Positions 1 through 7,911 are shown, counted from the first letter of the stretch. The stretch: 45,387 bases of DNA from CAYFFZ01 sp049976505 (GCA_049976505.1 JBMFIC010000010.1:1-45387), one strand, 5' to 3'. A program made the numbers and translations. The notes: generated by a model not told the origin, from the letters alone.

Positions 1-491
1 CTGTTCTGTTCGTCAACAACGTAGCCGTCGTTCCTTATTAACAGCAGAAGCTTTCTCTTCTTGTTCCCTTTCATGTAGCCGGGAGGCTTAACCCTGAGCC
101 AGCTAGGAAGCCTTCCTTCTTTTTTCGCCTTGAGCAAACTGAAGAATGAGGACCACGCTTCATTGCTCCTGTTTATCAGCTGCTGGACGTTCGCCGATCC
201 TAACACGCTCTTGTACTTCTCATAAACGGCCCTGGCTGTGCCCTCAAAGTCTATCCTCCGCCCTGAAAAGAACTGCTGCCTTCTGATGTAGTTCAGCTCG
301 TTAAATGCTTTCGCGAACAAGTCTCCAAGCCTTTCGAGCTTTCTTTCCGTGCTTCCTCTCGACAGCAGGCGCACTTTGTTGGTCCTTTTATTGCTCGGTT
401 TTATCTCAACCGTGTTTTCGGCGACGGCCGGTATGGCCTGAGGAGTCGGCTCAGGCGCCCCACCAGATTCAGGTTGACCGGCCATCGCCAT
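1..491 (-). CDS. tnpB: IS200/IS605-family TnpB (OrfB), N-terminal part, cut by the window edge
   Basis: RNA-guided nuclease/transposition accessory protein of the IS605/IS1341 type; only about the first 163 codons are visible and the RuvC-like catalytic part would lie outside. Translation from ATG at 491 (a second ATG at 485 is possible) gives a proline/alanine-rich leader (GGAPEPTPQAIPAVAE), then a basic stretch and a helical segment containing FNELNYIRRQQFF and later LPSWLRVKPPGYMKG, a layout typical of archaeal TnpB N-termini. An IS605-type end hairpin lies 50 bases upstream, so the gene sits in its own element. A degraded second copy of the same N-terminus is found near 16100-16330. The visible frame is open, but I cannot tell whether the whole gene is intact. 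Confidence 0.85.
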   Translation of the reverse strand, partial: MAMAGQPESGGAPEPTPQAIPAVAENTVEIKPSNKRTNKVRLLSRGSTERKLERLGDLFAKAFNELNYIRRQQFFSGRRIDFEGTARAVYEKYKSVLGSANVQQLINRSNEAWSSFFSLLKAKKEGRLPSWLRVKPPGYMKGNKKRKLLLLIRNDGYVVDEQN

Positions 492-535
492 AAAAATAAA
501 GCTTGAAAAACGTTCATAAATGTTTTACGCGTCGA

Positions 536-580
536 TCATCCCCGCCCTGAAGGGCGAGGCTTTCACTGATTGTAAAACTC
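536..580 (-). mobile_element. IS605-type left-end hairpin upstream of tnpB
   Basis: GCCCTGAAGGGC forms a perfect hairpin flanked by CCCC and GAGG, followed by CTTTCACTGATTGTAAA. Related but decayed copies occur near 16385-16420 and at 21290-21330 in the same orientation. Subterminal hairpins of this kind are the TnpA recognition structures of IS200/IS605 elements. The position just upstream of tnpB makes this the left end. Confidence 0.7.
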
Positions 581-595
581 GAATATGTTCACGAA

Positions 596-1126
596 TTAGT
601 AATAATCCACCAGGTTGAAGATCCTGTGGCCCTTCAGCCTCTCTCTTCCGCTAAGATAGTTCAGCACCACTATGTATGCAAGACCCGCAACCTTTCCTCC
701 AAGCTGATCGATCAGAGCTATTGCGGCAAGCGTGGTGCCTCCAGTTGCCAGCAAGTCATCAACTATGAGCACGCTCTCCCCCTGCTTTATCGCATCCTCA
801 TGGGCCTCTATTGTCTCCCTTCCGTACTCAAGCTCGTACGTTACGCTTTTCTTCCTCCATGGAAGCTTTCCAGCCTTTCTGATTGGCACAAAGCCAACGC
901 CCAGCATCTTAGCAAGGGGCGCGCCAACTATAAACCCTCTAGCTTCTATGGCCGCAACCTTGTCTATTCTAAGCCCCTTTACCATGGAATAGAGCGAATC
1001 AAGCGCGTACTGAAAAGCCTCAGAGCTCGCAAAGAGCGGAGTTAGATCCCTGAATATAACCCCCTTAACAGGATAATCAGGTATGTCCCTGATGTACCTT
1101 TTGAGGTCCTCCGGGCTCTTTATCAC
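596..1126 (-). CDS. apt: Adenine phosphoribosyltransferase
   Basis: Purine salvage enzyme converting adenine and PRPP to AMP plus pyrophosphate in the cytoplasm. The 176-residue length matches the family. Residues 122-132 (VDDLLATGGTT) are the PRPP-binding loop, and EARGF at 61-65 is the conserved base-site segment. The start is GTG, preceded by TTTAAATAA about 25-30 bases upstream, so a mostly leaderless message is likely, although AGGAG overlaps the start region. It lies 25 bases downstream of the Mut7-C gene on the same strand and could also be read through from that unit. Other type-I phosphoribosyltransferases share the loop, so exact base preference is inferred from the length and the EARGF motif. 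Confidence 0.9.
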   Translation of the reverse strand: MIKSPEDLKRYIRDIPDYPVKGVIFRDLTPLFASSEAFQYALDSLYSMVKGLRIDKVAAIEARGFIVGAPLAKMLGVGFVPIRKAGKLPWRKKSVTYELEYGRETIEAHEDAIKQGESVLIVDDLLATGGTTLAAIALIDQLGGKVAGLAYIVVLNYLSGRERLKGHRIFNLVDYY

Positions 1127-1151
1127 TCCTAAATTTATGTGATGTTTTTAT

Positions 1152-1646
1152 TTAAAGTTTAGTTTCAAGGGCTTCCCTCAGCCTGTCAACCGTTGCGTTT
1201 ATGCTCTTCCAGTGAGAGCCGTACCAGTAAATCTTTCCGCATGATGCGCAGACGTAGAACTCCCGGTATCTCCTTTTAGTGCTGGATGGAATGAGATCGC
1301 TCGAGGCAACCTCACCTCTGCTCATCCTCCGAAGAGGGCCATTGCAGACTGTGCATCGCACGGCAATAACCTCAGGCCTTATGCCCAGCTCGGAGAAGAT
1401 CTTCCTAAGGGCTTCAATCTCATCATCCGCCCTTTCTATGAATATAACCCTTCTGTTGCGAAGGGCCGACTTCCTGAAGAGCTCCCTGTCGCAGGTCAGT
1501 AGTATCCTTTCCTGAAAATTGTGGAGAAGGCCCTCATCGTCGCCTGTCCTGTAGTACAGCGTATCGAAGCCGAAGAGCCTCAGCTTCCTGGCAAGGTTGC
1601 CAAGCATTGAGTCGGTGATAAAGGAAATCCTGGGCCTCTCTGGCAA
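1152..1646 (-). CDS. Mut7-C RNase-domain protein with zinc ribbon
   Basis: PIN-like Mut7-C family (PF01927), a predicted ribonuclease whose cellular substrate is unknown. The 164-residue protein has an early acidic residue (D12) followed by LGNLARKLR (15-23), the TCDRELF segment (51-57) and acidic residues near 74-76, all typical of the fold. A C-terminal treble-clef/zinc-ribbon uses C98, C101, C133 and C136. The start is TTG, 9 bases after the stop of the CBS-domain gene, with AAGGA just upstream, so the two genes are probably co-transcribed. The function is a family-level assignment; the enzyme activity is not proven by the sequence. Confidence 0.85.
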   Translation of the reverse strand: MPERPRISFITDSMLGNLARKLRLFGFDTLYYRTGDDEGLLHNFQERILLTCDRELFRKSALRNRRVIFIERADDEIEALRKIFSELGIRPEVIAVRCTVCNGPLRRMSRGEVASSDLIPSSTKRRYREFYVCASCGKIYWYGSHWKSINATVDRLREALETKL

Positions 1647-1655
1647 GAAGTCCTT

Positions 1656-2228
1656 CTACACCTTTCCGTACAGCTCTTCCCGGCACTCCTCACAGAGAAA
1701 TCTTCCATCGATCTCAAGAAGGAAGTCGGACCACTGCCCGCAGTTGTCGCAGTATCCTGATATGAACCTCTTGGTTCCTCCTCCTCTGTAGCTCTTAAGC
1801 TGAACCTTTTCTGAGGCTATGTCCATGAGCTCCGGGAACACGCTGATTATGTCGGTCATGGAGATTATACCAACCAGCTCATCCTTATAAACGACGCCAA
1901 GCCTCTTGACTCCGTATTTGTTCATAAGCCTTGCAGCGTCCATAAGGGAGCTCTCCGCCTTAACGGTTATAAGGGGAGATGACATCACCTCTGAAACCTT
2001 TACGGAGCTCGGAATAAGATCCTTGCTCACCACCTTCTTTATTAAATCGCCTTCCGTAAGTATACCTATTGGCTGGCCTCTGTCCATGACCACGGCACTT
2101 CCTACCTTCGCCTCGCTCATCTTTCTTGCGGCATCGAGTACAGTGTCGCTCGGGCTCACAGTTACAACGGGTGAGCTCATGACCTCTCTAACCTTGATGC
2201 TAAGCGAAATTCCGTGCTCGAACGCCAT
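1656..2228 (-). CDS. Two-CBS-domain protein with C-terminal zinc ribbon
   Basis: Energy- or ligand-sensing CBS pair, often binding adenosine nucleotides; the regulated partner is unknown. From the ATG at 2228 the protein has 190 residues: CBS1 at about 14-68 (VREVMSSPVVTVSPSDT, GILTEGDLIKKV), CBS2 at about 78-132 (VSEVMSSPLITV, GIISMTDII), then a zinc ribbon with C160, C163, C179 and C182. A longer open frame reaches 2306, but a strong TATA box lies at 2255-2266, inside that extension, so the start at 2228 fits better. First gene of a likely operon with Mut7-C and perhaps apt. A link to nucleotide sensing for the downstream purine gene is inference. Confidence 0.85.
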   Translation of the reverse strand: MAFEHGISLSIKVREVMSSPVVTVSPSDTVLDAARKMSEAKVGSAVVMDRGQPIGILTEGDLIKKVVSKDLIPSSVKVSEVMSSPLITVKAESSLMDAARLMNKYGVKRLGVVYKDELVGIISMTDIISVFPELMDIASEKVQLKSYRGGGTKRFISGYCDNCGQWSDFLLEIDGRFLCEECREELYGKV

Positions 2229-2254
2229 TACATTCAATTTTAAAACCGCGCCCC

Positions 2255-2266
2255 TTTTATATTTTA
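2255..2266 (-). promoter_or_regulatory. TATA box for the CBS-domain gene
   Basis: Minus strand reads TAAAATATAAAA, ending 27 bases before the ATG at 2228, the spacing expected for a leaderless or near-leaderless archaeal transcript. It decides the start codon. Confidence 0.6.
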
Positions 2267-2427
2267 CCTCGATATGAACACGCTTCCAGGCAGCGATCTT
2301 TAGCACAGAGCTTTTTAAATTTCAGGAAAAATACATCAGAACGTTGATTGAATGGGCTGTCCCCGCATAGCTCAAGTAACGCTGTCTTCAGAGACGTTTA
2401 TAATCTAAATTTATGAATAAGTAACAT

Positions 2428-3180
2428 GTGAGCCTGGAGGAAATTGCGGAGTTAATAGCCCAAAGCAGGTGCACGGTAGCGCTTACTGGGGCCGGGATCA
2501 GCACGGCAAGCGGCATAAGAGATTTCAGAGGCCCTCAGGGAATATGGAGGATCATAGATCCTGAAAAGTTTGAGATAAGCTACTTTCTGGATCATCCAGA
2601 TGAGGTGTGGGAGCTTTTCGTCAGGTATTTCAACCTCGGCTCCGAAGTGTCACCAAATCCGGCTCACATCTCTTTGGCAGAGCTGGAAAGGATCGGAAAG
2701 CTCTGCGCCGTTATCACGCAGAACATAGATGGGCTTCACCAGAAGGCCGGCTCCAAAAATGTCATAGAGCTGCACGGCAACCTTGAAAGCGCGGTCTGTC
2801 TCAGCTGCAGAAGGACGTACAGCCTGCGCCAAGTCCTCAGCGAGTACTCTGGAGGGGCTCCTAGATGCAAGAGATGCGGGGGTATTTTAAAGCCTGACAT
2901 TATATTCTTTGGCGAACCGCTTAAAAGTGAAGTTCTCGAAAAGGCCGCTGAGATCTCACGAATGTCGGACGTGTTCCTTACCATAGGAACCTCTCTTGCG
3001 GTCTCTCCGGCAAACCAGCTTCCTGTCTTGGCAAAGATGAGAGGCGCAAAGCTGGTTATCATAAACGAAGGAGCAACGGAGGAAGATGATCTGGGTGATT
3101 ACATAATAAGGGAAAGGGTCGAAATTGCCCTTCCCTCAATTGTAGAGAAGGTCAAGGAGAAGCTGGGAATTCGCGAGTAG
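2428..3180 (+). CDS. Sir2-family NAD-dependent protein deacylase
   Basis: Removes acyl groups from lysine using NAD; in archaea a known substrate is the chromatin protein Alba. The 250-residue protein has GAGIS at 21-25, the RDFRG segment at 31-35, TQNIDGLH at 97-104, the catalytic histidine in HG at 116-117, a zinc site C124/C127/C147/C150, and GTSL near 192-195. All catalytic elements are present. The start is GTG, with GTTTATAAT at 2396-2404 as a TATA box about 25-30 bases upstream, so the message is probably leaderless. It stands alone between the CBS operon and the sqr region. Deacetylase versus long-chain deacylase preference cannot be told. Confidence 0.93.
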   Translation: MSLEEIAELIAQSRCTVALTGAGISTASGIRDFRGPQGIWRIIDPEKFEISYFLDHPDEVWELFVRYFNLGSEVSPNPAHISLAELERIGKLCAVITQNIDGLHQKAGSKNVIELHGNLESAVCLSCRRTYSLRQVLSEYSGGAPRCKRCGGILKPDIIFFGEPLKSEVLEKAAEISRMSDVFLTIGTSLAVSPANQLPVLAKMRGAKLVIINEGATEEDDLGDYIIRERVEIALPSIVEKVKEKLGIRE

Positions 3181-3503
3181 CTTCATCCCCAGGCTCAGCT
3201 CCCCTTCAGAATTGGCTTCCCAGATCCCGGACTTAGTTCATGGTTTGCATCTGTTCAGATGTGAAACGCCAGCCATTAAACAGACCTATTAATACTCTGA
3301 AACAACTGAACAGCTTGCCAGAGTCAGTTAATTAATATTTTATTAAAATAAACCCCGATAGAAATCATTTAATATCAAATTGCCCGTTTAAATATTAAGA
3401 TTTTTATAGAATTCCGTGGATTTTTTAATATTTTTAAAGAAACCGGCGTTTAAATATAAAAAGATTTATTTAATAAAGCGGTTGAAACAATAATGAGGAA
3501 ACA
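3181..3503. other. AT-rich intergenic region with the sqr-locus promoter
   Basis: No gene is seen. The right half is strongly AT-rich with several overlapping TTTAAATATAAA- and TTAATATTTT-like tracts; the best TATA box is at 3449-3463, 41 bases before the ATG of the sqr-like gene. The many similar tracts could include decayed promoter copies. A small hairpin-free stretch near 3200-3290 shows nothing recognisable. Confidence 0.5.
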
Positions 3504-4674
3504 ATGAGGAAAGTCGTGGTGCTTGGAGGGGCGTTAGCGGGTACGTTTCTGTAAAGCAGATAAAAACGCTTACACAGGACATGGGCTTCACTGACTACGA
3601 GATCACCGTCGTTGAGAAAACGCCCTATCACTTCATGCCACCCCTATTCTTTGACGTGGCCCGAGGATACACAACCCCGGAGAAGACTAGGGCTCCAATT
3701 AAAGGCCTGGAGAGCCGGGAGATTAAGGTCATACAGGAGGAAGCGATTTCGATCGATCTCAAGAACAGAAAGGTGAAGACAACAAACCAGAGCATTGATT
3801 ATGACTACCTGGTTGTCAGCCTGGGCACCGACAACGGTTGTAACGCCTATCCAGGTCTTGACAAGGATGGATATCACAACTATGACCTCGATGGAGCCGT
3901 GGCCCTTAATAGGGTCCTAAAGGCAGTAAAGGATGGCTCGAACATAACCATACTTATACCCGAGCTGTCCTTCAGGTGCGGGATATACCCGTACGAGGCC
4001 GCTACGGTTCTTTATGACTTCTTCAGGGCTCAGGGAAAGAAGGTCAGCATAACGCTGGTCAATCCCATGCTATCGCCAGCTTAACCTCTCGGATCCTCAA
4101 TAAGCTCTTTTCTGCTGGATGAGCTGACCTCAAGGAACGTCAACTACATACCGAACGCTGTATTCCAGGAGATCAGGCCAGATTCAAGGACTGTGGTCAT
4201 ACGGGGATCCGAGATAAAGTACGACCTGCTGATAAAGGTTCCACCCCCAAGGCTTCCAAAGGTTCTTGAGTCCAGCGAGGATCTAGTCTGGAAACAGGAC
4301 ATAAGATGGACGCCCGTAACGCCAAAGGGCAACCATCCATCGTACAGCGAGGTCTTCTTCGCTGGCGAGCACAGCCTTCCGCCGCTTGGCATAGGACTGG
4401 CTGGCGTGTTCGTGGAGAACCTTGCCATAGTTGCCGCCTCGAACCTCGTGGCCGACATGGTGGGAGGGCTGAGCCCAGCCTACATGATGTCTCCGGTGAC
4501 ATGCGTGGGTTATGCTGGAAATGCCGGCTGGGCCGGGACCTGCGAAACGCCCTTTGATGAAAAGAAGGGAACGTACAGCATGAAGTGCTACTTGGAAAGT
4601 ACGCTCCCGCAAAGTATCTTAAGCAGGCGTTTTATCATGGATGGATAGATGGGTTTGGAGGTGTTGAAGAATGA
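3504..4674 (+). pseudogene. Sulfide:quinone oxidoreductase-like flavoprotein, broken by two frameshifts and one stop
   Basis: Remnant of a membrane-associated FAD enzyme that passes electrons from sulfide to quinone. From ATG 3504 the FAD-binding start MRKVVVLGG is read, then a -1 slip in the G-run at about 3530 is needed to continue as GVSGYVSVKQIKTL and the long frame through 4081. A TAA at 4082-4084 interrupts the same frame, which resumes as SSFLLDELTSRNVNYI and continues through VFFAGEHSLPPLGIGLAG. A second shift near 4597 is needed to reach the conserved-looking tail KQAFYHGWIDGFGGVEE, ending at TGA 4672-4674. That tail overlaps the DUF1641 start by ATGA, as an intact parent would. Cysteines remain (CGIYP, CVGYAG). 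Three lesions argue for decay; sequencing error could explain the G-run shift. Exact subtype is uncertain. Confidence 0.75.
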
Positions 4675-5069
4675 GCGGGAGCGAGAAGATGAGCTTCGAG
4701 CTGTCTGAAAAGGACGTCCAGAACCTGATGGAGTTCCTTAAGGTTGTCTCTGACCTTAAGGAAAGCGGCATGCTGGGAATCCTAAAGAGCCTCAGCGAGA
4801 AGAGCAACGAGGCGTTTCTGGCTGTAGCATCGGATCCGAGCCTAATGAGAGGCGTTGCACTGCTTGCCGCTCTGCTTCAGGGCCTCTCAAAGGCCGATGC
4901 TGAAAAGTTCGCGGAGGCACAGAACAGCCTTGCGTCAACTACTAAATGTCTGGTAGAGGCCGTGGGAAGCGTAGACACGAAGAAGGTCAAGAAGATAGGC
5001 CTGACAGGCCTTCTTGGCGCTCTGAGCGATCCAGATGTGCAGTACGGGCTTGGCTCTTCATTGCTATAA
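4671..5069 (+). CDS. DUF1641 family protein, partner of SQR-type oxidoreductase
   Basis: The 132-residue, mainly helical protein ends with GLTGLLGALSDPDVQYGLG, the hallmark of DUF1641. Members of the family are often encoded next to sulfide:quinone reductases or formate dehydrogenases, and a role in electron transfer complexes is suspected but unproven. The ATG overlaps the terminal TGA of the broken sqr-like gene (ATGA), so translation was probably coupled. The frame is intact despite the three lesions upstream, so it may be newly orphaned. No membrane segment or metal site is evident. Confidence 0.8.
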   Translation: MSGSEKMSFELSEKDVQNLMEFLKVVSDLKESGMLGILKSLSEKSNEAFLAVASDPSLMRGVALLAALLQGLSKADAEKFAEAQNSLASTTKCLVEAVGSVDTKKVKKIGLTGLLGALSDPDVQYGLGSSLL

Positions 5070-5192
5070 TCAAAGAGCTAGGAAAGGGCTGCAGAAAGCA
5101 GCAGCAAATTTAATCTCCACCAGGCGTTTGTTCGTGTTTTTAACAAAAATATAAAAAGTTTAATACTGTAGAAGGGTTATATTTTCTAAAAG

Positions 5193-5654
5193 TTGAAAAA
5201 ACAGCTTGACAGGATAGATATTCAGATACTGAAGTGCTTGGCTGGCGATTGCAGGCTATCCTACAGGCAGATAGCGCAGAGGCTCAATCTTTCAACTTCA
5301 ACGGTGAGCAAGAGGATAAAGAAGCTTCAGGAGACCAAGATCATAAACTCGTTCATCCCGCTGATAGACGTGAACGCACTCAACCTTATAATGTACGTGA
5401 TAGGGATTAAGGTGAAGCCTGGCGTTTCGCCCAAGGACGTCGCAGATTTGCTTAAGTCAATATCGTACATATCGCACATCTTTATAACAACAGGATCCTT
5501 CGACCTCATAGTGGTAAACGTGGCAAAGGATGCACAGGATATAATTAAGCAGATCAAGGAGATAACGTCGGTTGAAGGGATTGAAAGGTACGAGTCGTTC
5601 CAAATACTTGAGGTTACTAAGGAGGCACCCGTTGAGGCGCTTATTTCGGTTTAG
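5193..5654 (+). CDS. Lrp/AsnC-family transcriptional regulator
   Basis: DNA-binding regulator, 153 residues. An N-terminal winged helix (LDRIDIQILKCLAGDCRLSY, then STSTVSKRIKKLQ as recognition helix) precedes a RAM ligand-binding domain with the ITTGSFDLIVV strand-turn motif at roughly 107-117. The likely start is TTG at 5193, since no better start precedes the conserved helix; TATA-like AATATAAAAAG lies around 5147-5157. It follows the sqr/DUF1641 genes and overlaps the convergent ABC ATPase stop by four bases. Its target is unknown; a small-molecule sensor of the amino-acid type is usual for the family. Confidence 0.92.
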   Translation: MKKQLDRIDIQILKCLAGDCRLSYRQIAQRLNLSTSTVSKRIKKLQETKIINSFIPLIDVNALNLIMYVIGIKVKPGVSPKDVADLLKSISYISHIFITTGSFDLIVVNVAKDAQDIIKQIKEITSVEGIERYESFQILEVTKEAPVEALISV

Positions 5655-6238
5655 CCCTTTATCTTGTATTTTTCCATGTCGATGTAACTGGTAAAGCCCT
5701 CAAGCCTCTCATGAGATGTTATAACTATTATCTTTTCGCGCGCCATGGCTATCTCATCAAGCACAAGCTTTGAGTTCTGGAGAGATAAAAAGGCGAATGG
5801 CTCATCTATGAGCACCACGAGAGAGCCCGAGCCCAGGGCCATCGCTATCTGAACCAACTTTCTGGCGCCTTCGTTCAGGCCTCCGGCCTTAACTGGAAGT
5901 ACGCTCCTCAGGTTTAATCTCTCAGCTATTTCGAGGGCCTCGTTTCCTGACATTTTCAAGTTATCCAGCACCGAGGCGCTGTTTATTAGGGAGGGCCTGG
6001 CTGGGGCGTATGTTATGCCTCTCCTTTCCAGGGGCATGCTCCTGATTTCTCTTCCGTCAAGCAGCACCCTCCCCTCATAGTTTAAGATCCCTGCAATGGA
6101 CATCAGCAGCGTGGTTTTGCCATAGCCGTTTGGTCCATAAACCAGGGCTTTATCTCCCTCATTTAGAACGACGTTAAAGGGGCCTGCTGCAAACCTCTCC
6201 CTCTTTATGATAAGGTCGCTCAGCTCCAGCTTATGCAT
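5651..6238 (-). CDS. Small ABC-type ATPase with degenerate signature motif
   Basis: Cytoplasmic ATP-binding subunit of 195 residues. Walker A is GPNGYGKT at 35-42 and Walker B is VVLIDEP at 141-147, with an H-loop histidine in ITSHERL. The signature position reads LNEGA (121-125) rather than LSGGQ, and no clear Q-loop glutamine follows the Walker A domain, so the ATPase is atypical. It overlaps a 57-residue two-helix membrane protein upstream by 8 bases, the only candidate partner nearby. It resembles heme-exporter/CcmA-sized ATPases, but the substrate cannot be assigned. Confidence 0.8.
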   Translation of the reverse strand: MHKLELSDLIIKRERFAAGPFNVVLNEGDKALVYGPNGYGKTTLLMSIAGILNYEGRVLLDGREIRSMPLERRGITYAPARPSLINSASVLDNLKMSGNEALEIAERLNLRSVLPVKAGGLNEGARKLVQIAMALGSGSLVVLIDEPFAFLSLQNSKLVLDEIAMAREKIIVITSHERLEGFTSYIDMEKYKIKG

Positions 6239-6404
6239 TTCTCCTGCTCAGGAGGTAGACGCCAAGAGAAATTAATAAGGAGATCGTGAGAAGGCCTGCT
6301 GCGTATCCGAGAGATGCCGAGAGGCCATAGACGTCATAGTTGTACCAGATGAAAACTGTCGCCGGCATGACGTACCTGAAAAAGGGCAGAAAGGTGCGCA
6401 CCAT
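6231..6404 (-). CDS. Small two-helix membrane protein coupled to the ABC ATPase
   Basis: A short frame of 57 residues begins at ATG 6404 with MVRTFLPFFRYVMPATVFIW and ends in SLLISLGVYLLSRRNA. Two hydrophobic stretches (about 8-20 and 33-52) suggest two membrane spans, the second ending in a positively charged tail. Its TAA lies inside the start of the ABC ATPase gene, an overlap implying translational coupling. An AT-rich AATTTATAATAAA lies only 3 bases upstream; if it is the TATA box, the true start may be the internal ATG at 6368. No family is recognised. It may be the remnant of a longer permease or a real mini-subunit. Confidence 0.5.
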   Translation of the reverse strand: MVRTFLPFFRYVMPATVFIWYNYDVYGLSASLGYAAGLLTISLLISLGVYLLSRRNA

Positions 6405-6521
6405 TTTATTATAAATTTTAGCAAATGATGCACTGATGCGCTTTTTGCGGCGGAAAAAACTGGAGCGTGCCTTTCAGCAGGTGGCCGGCAGGCGGCTTTA
6501 GAAATTCCGGTTTATTATGTC

Positions 6522-6623
6522 ATGAGCGAAAAGAAAAAAGACGAATATGTAACGGTTAAAATAAAAAAGAAAGACCTTGAAAAGTTCATTTCCGCGCTTG
6601 AGAAGCTTGAAGCGCTCCTCTGA
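6522..6623 (+). CDS. Possible 33-residue charged helical peptide antisense to the integrase tail
   Basis: ATG 6522 to TGA 6623 encodes MSEKKKDEYVTVKIKKKDLE, then a helical FISALEKLEALL ending. The composition (lysine/glutamate-rich with a leucine heptad) and clean start and stop resemble small proteins of archaeal mobile elements. It overlaps the last 38 bases of the integrase gene on the opposite strand. No family is recognised, and chance cannot be excluded at this length. Confidence 0.35.
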   Translation: MSEKKKDEYVTVKIKKKDLEKFISALEKLEALL

Positions 6624-7809
6624 GGAGCTCCTTTAATTCGCTGATTTCCTTTTTCAGCTCCTCGATTTCGACCGTGCCCCTGACCAGCTCCTGCGCGCTC
6701 AGTGGCGTGCCGCACCGCCCGCAGTACCGTTGCCCCGGGGTGTTCTCCTGCCCGCACTTCGGGCATATTATCGGCGCGAACTTCGGCCTGATCGTTTCAA
6801 CCGGCCTGCCTGCGTAGATCGCCAGCAGCTTGTTGTCCAGGTCGGCCCCCGAAAGGTGCACGTAGACTTCAGCCATGTTCGAGCCGCCGGCCCAGCCGTA
6901 CTTTAGCTTGAGCTCGCTCTCAGTCAGGTAGCGCGCGTCCCTCGTTGCGGCCGAATGGCGGAATATGTGCGGGTAGATGCGCTTTTTGATGCCGGCCTTC
7001 TTTGCGGTTTCCTTGAGCATCTGTGTGACGTAGTGGTACTTCATCGGCTGGAGCTTCTTCTGGAAGTTCTTCGTGAGCGAGATCCATATTGGCGCCTCAG
7101 GGTTGTCCTTGTACGGGTGCTCGTCGACCCACCGCGCAAGCAAAGGCGCGCTCGTGATCAGCCTAACAGTCCTGCCTCCGGTTTTGCCGTGAACCCTGAG
7201 CCTGGCGCCGTTCTCGTCGAACTGCAGGTCTCCCAGCGTTGCCGGCAGTATTTCGCCGATGCGGAAGCCCCCCTCGTACAGGACAGCAATGAATGCCTTG
7301 TCCCTGAGCTTCGGGGCTTTGTCGATCATGGCCTGCACCTCGTCTTCGGTCAGCACCTCGGGCACCTTCATCTCGTTGCGTTTCAGGCTCGTCTTTATCC
7401 ACGCTACTTCCGGCGGGAATGGCTGGCTGGCGTCGAGCGCCCCGGTCCTTAGCCACCTGTAAAAGCGCTTCAGGATCCCCTTGTAGTCGTACTTCGTCCA
7501 GGGCTCGAAGTCGGACTAGTTGATCCACTCCACGACGCTCTCTATGTCCTCCCTCTTCGCCTCTTTAAACTTCACGCCCATGTGCAGCCTGATGCTGAGG
7601 AGCGTTGTCGCGTACTTCGCTATGCGGCCGGGGTTCAGGTCCTTGCTCTCCAGCTTGCCCAGGTACTCGAGCATCAGAGTCCTGTCCTCCTCTGGAATTC
7701 TCTGCTCGGACTTTATTTTCTCGAGCGCCCATGCAAGCCTCTTTCCATAGTCGTGTATGTCCTCACTGTCCCTCATATTATATATAAACGGAGATTTTGC
7801 CTCAGGCAT
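6586..7809 (-). pseudogene. Tyrosine recombinase/integrase with an in-frame TAG at codon 98
   Basis: Archaeal XerA/phage-type integrase, 407 codons if read through. The N-terminal SAM-like domain runs from MPEAKSPFIY to EDIESVVEWIN, then TAG at 7516-7518, then in the same frame SDFEPWTKYDYKGILKRFYR. The catalytic set is present: Arg183 (GGFRIGEI), Lys209 region (HGKTGG), His281/Arg284 (HIFRHS) and Tyr316 (AEVYVHLS). After it comes a zinc ribbon (C349, C352, C363, C366) and a short leucine coiled coil. The 3' end of tRNA-Ser(GGA) is 17 bases upstream, the usual attachment context. The gene is visibly GC-richer than its neighbours, pointing to transfer. Internal ATG at 7371 could yield a catalytic-domain-only protein. 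Confidence 0.8.
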
Positions 7810-7826
7810 AGAACCCTAAACTAGGA

Positions 7827-7911
7827 CGCCGGGGGTGGGATTTGAACCCACAAGGCCTTATCGGCCACAGGCTCTCCAGGCCTGCCCCATACCAGGTTAG
7901 GGGACCCCGGC
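7827..7911 (-). tRNA. tRNA-Ser(GGA)
   Basis: Acceptor GCCGGGG pairs with CCCCGGC plus discriminator G. The anticodon arm is CAGGC-CTGGAGA-GCCTG, giving anticodon GGA. There is a long class-II variable arm (GGCCG-ATAA-GGCC) and a T-arm with GGTTCAAATCC. CCA is not encoded and there is no intron. The 5' 15 bases overlap the end of the Cdc45-like gene. Confidence 0.95.

Noticed and set aside
626..1045. Long plus-strand frame opposite apt
   Set aside because: Shadow of apt; composition and lack of promoter do not support a gene.
6405..6521. Second attachment site copy of tRNA-Ser
   Set aside because: No stretch matching the tRNA 3' end was found near the integrase end.
7516..7518. TAG as a pyrrolysine codon
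   Set aside because: The other broken genes show TAA and TGA, there is no pylS/pylT here, and integrases are not pyrrolysine proteins.
7163..7528. Frame overlapping the integrase
   Set aside because: Arginine-rich shadow of the GC-rich integrase gene in another phase.
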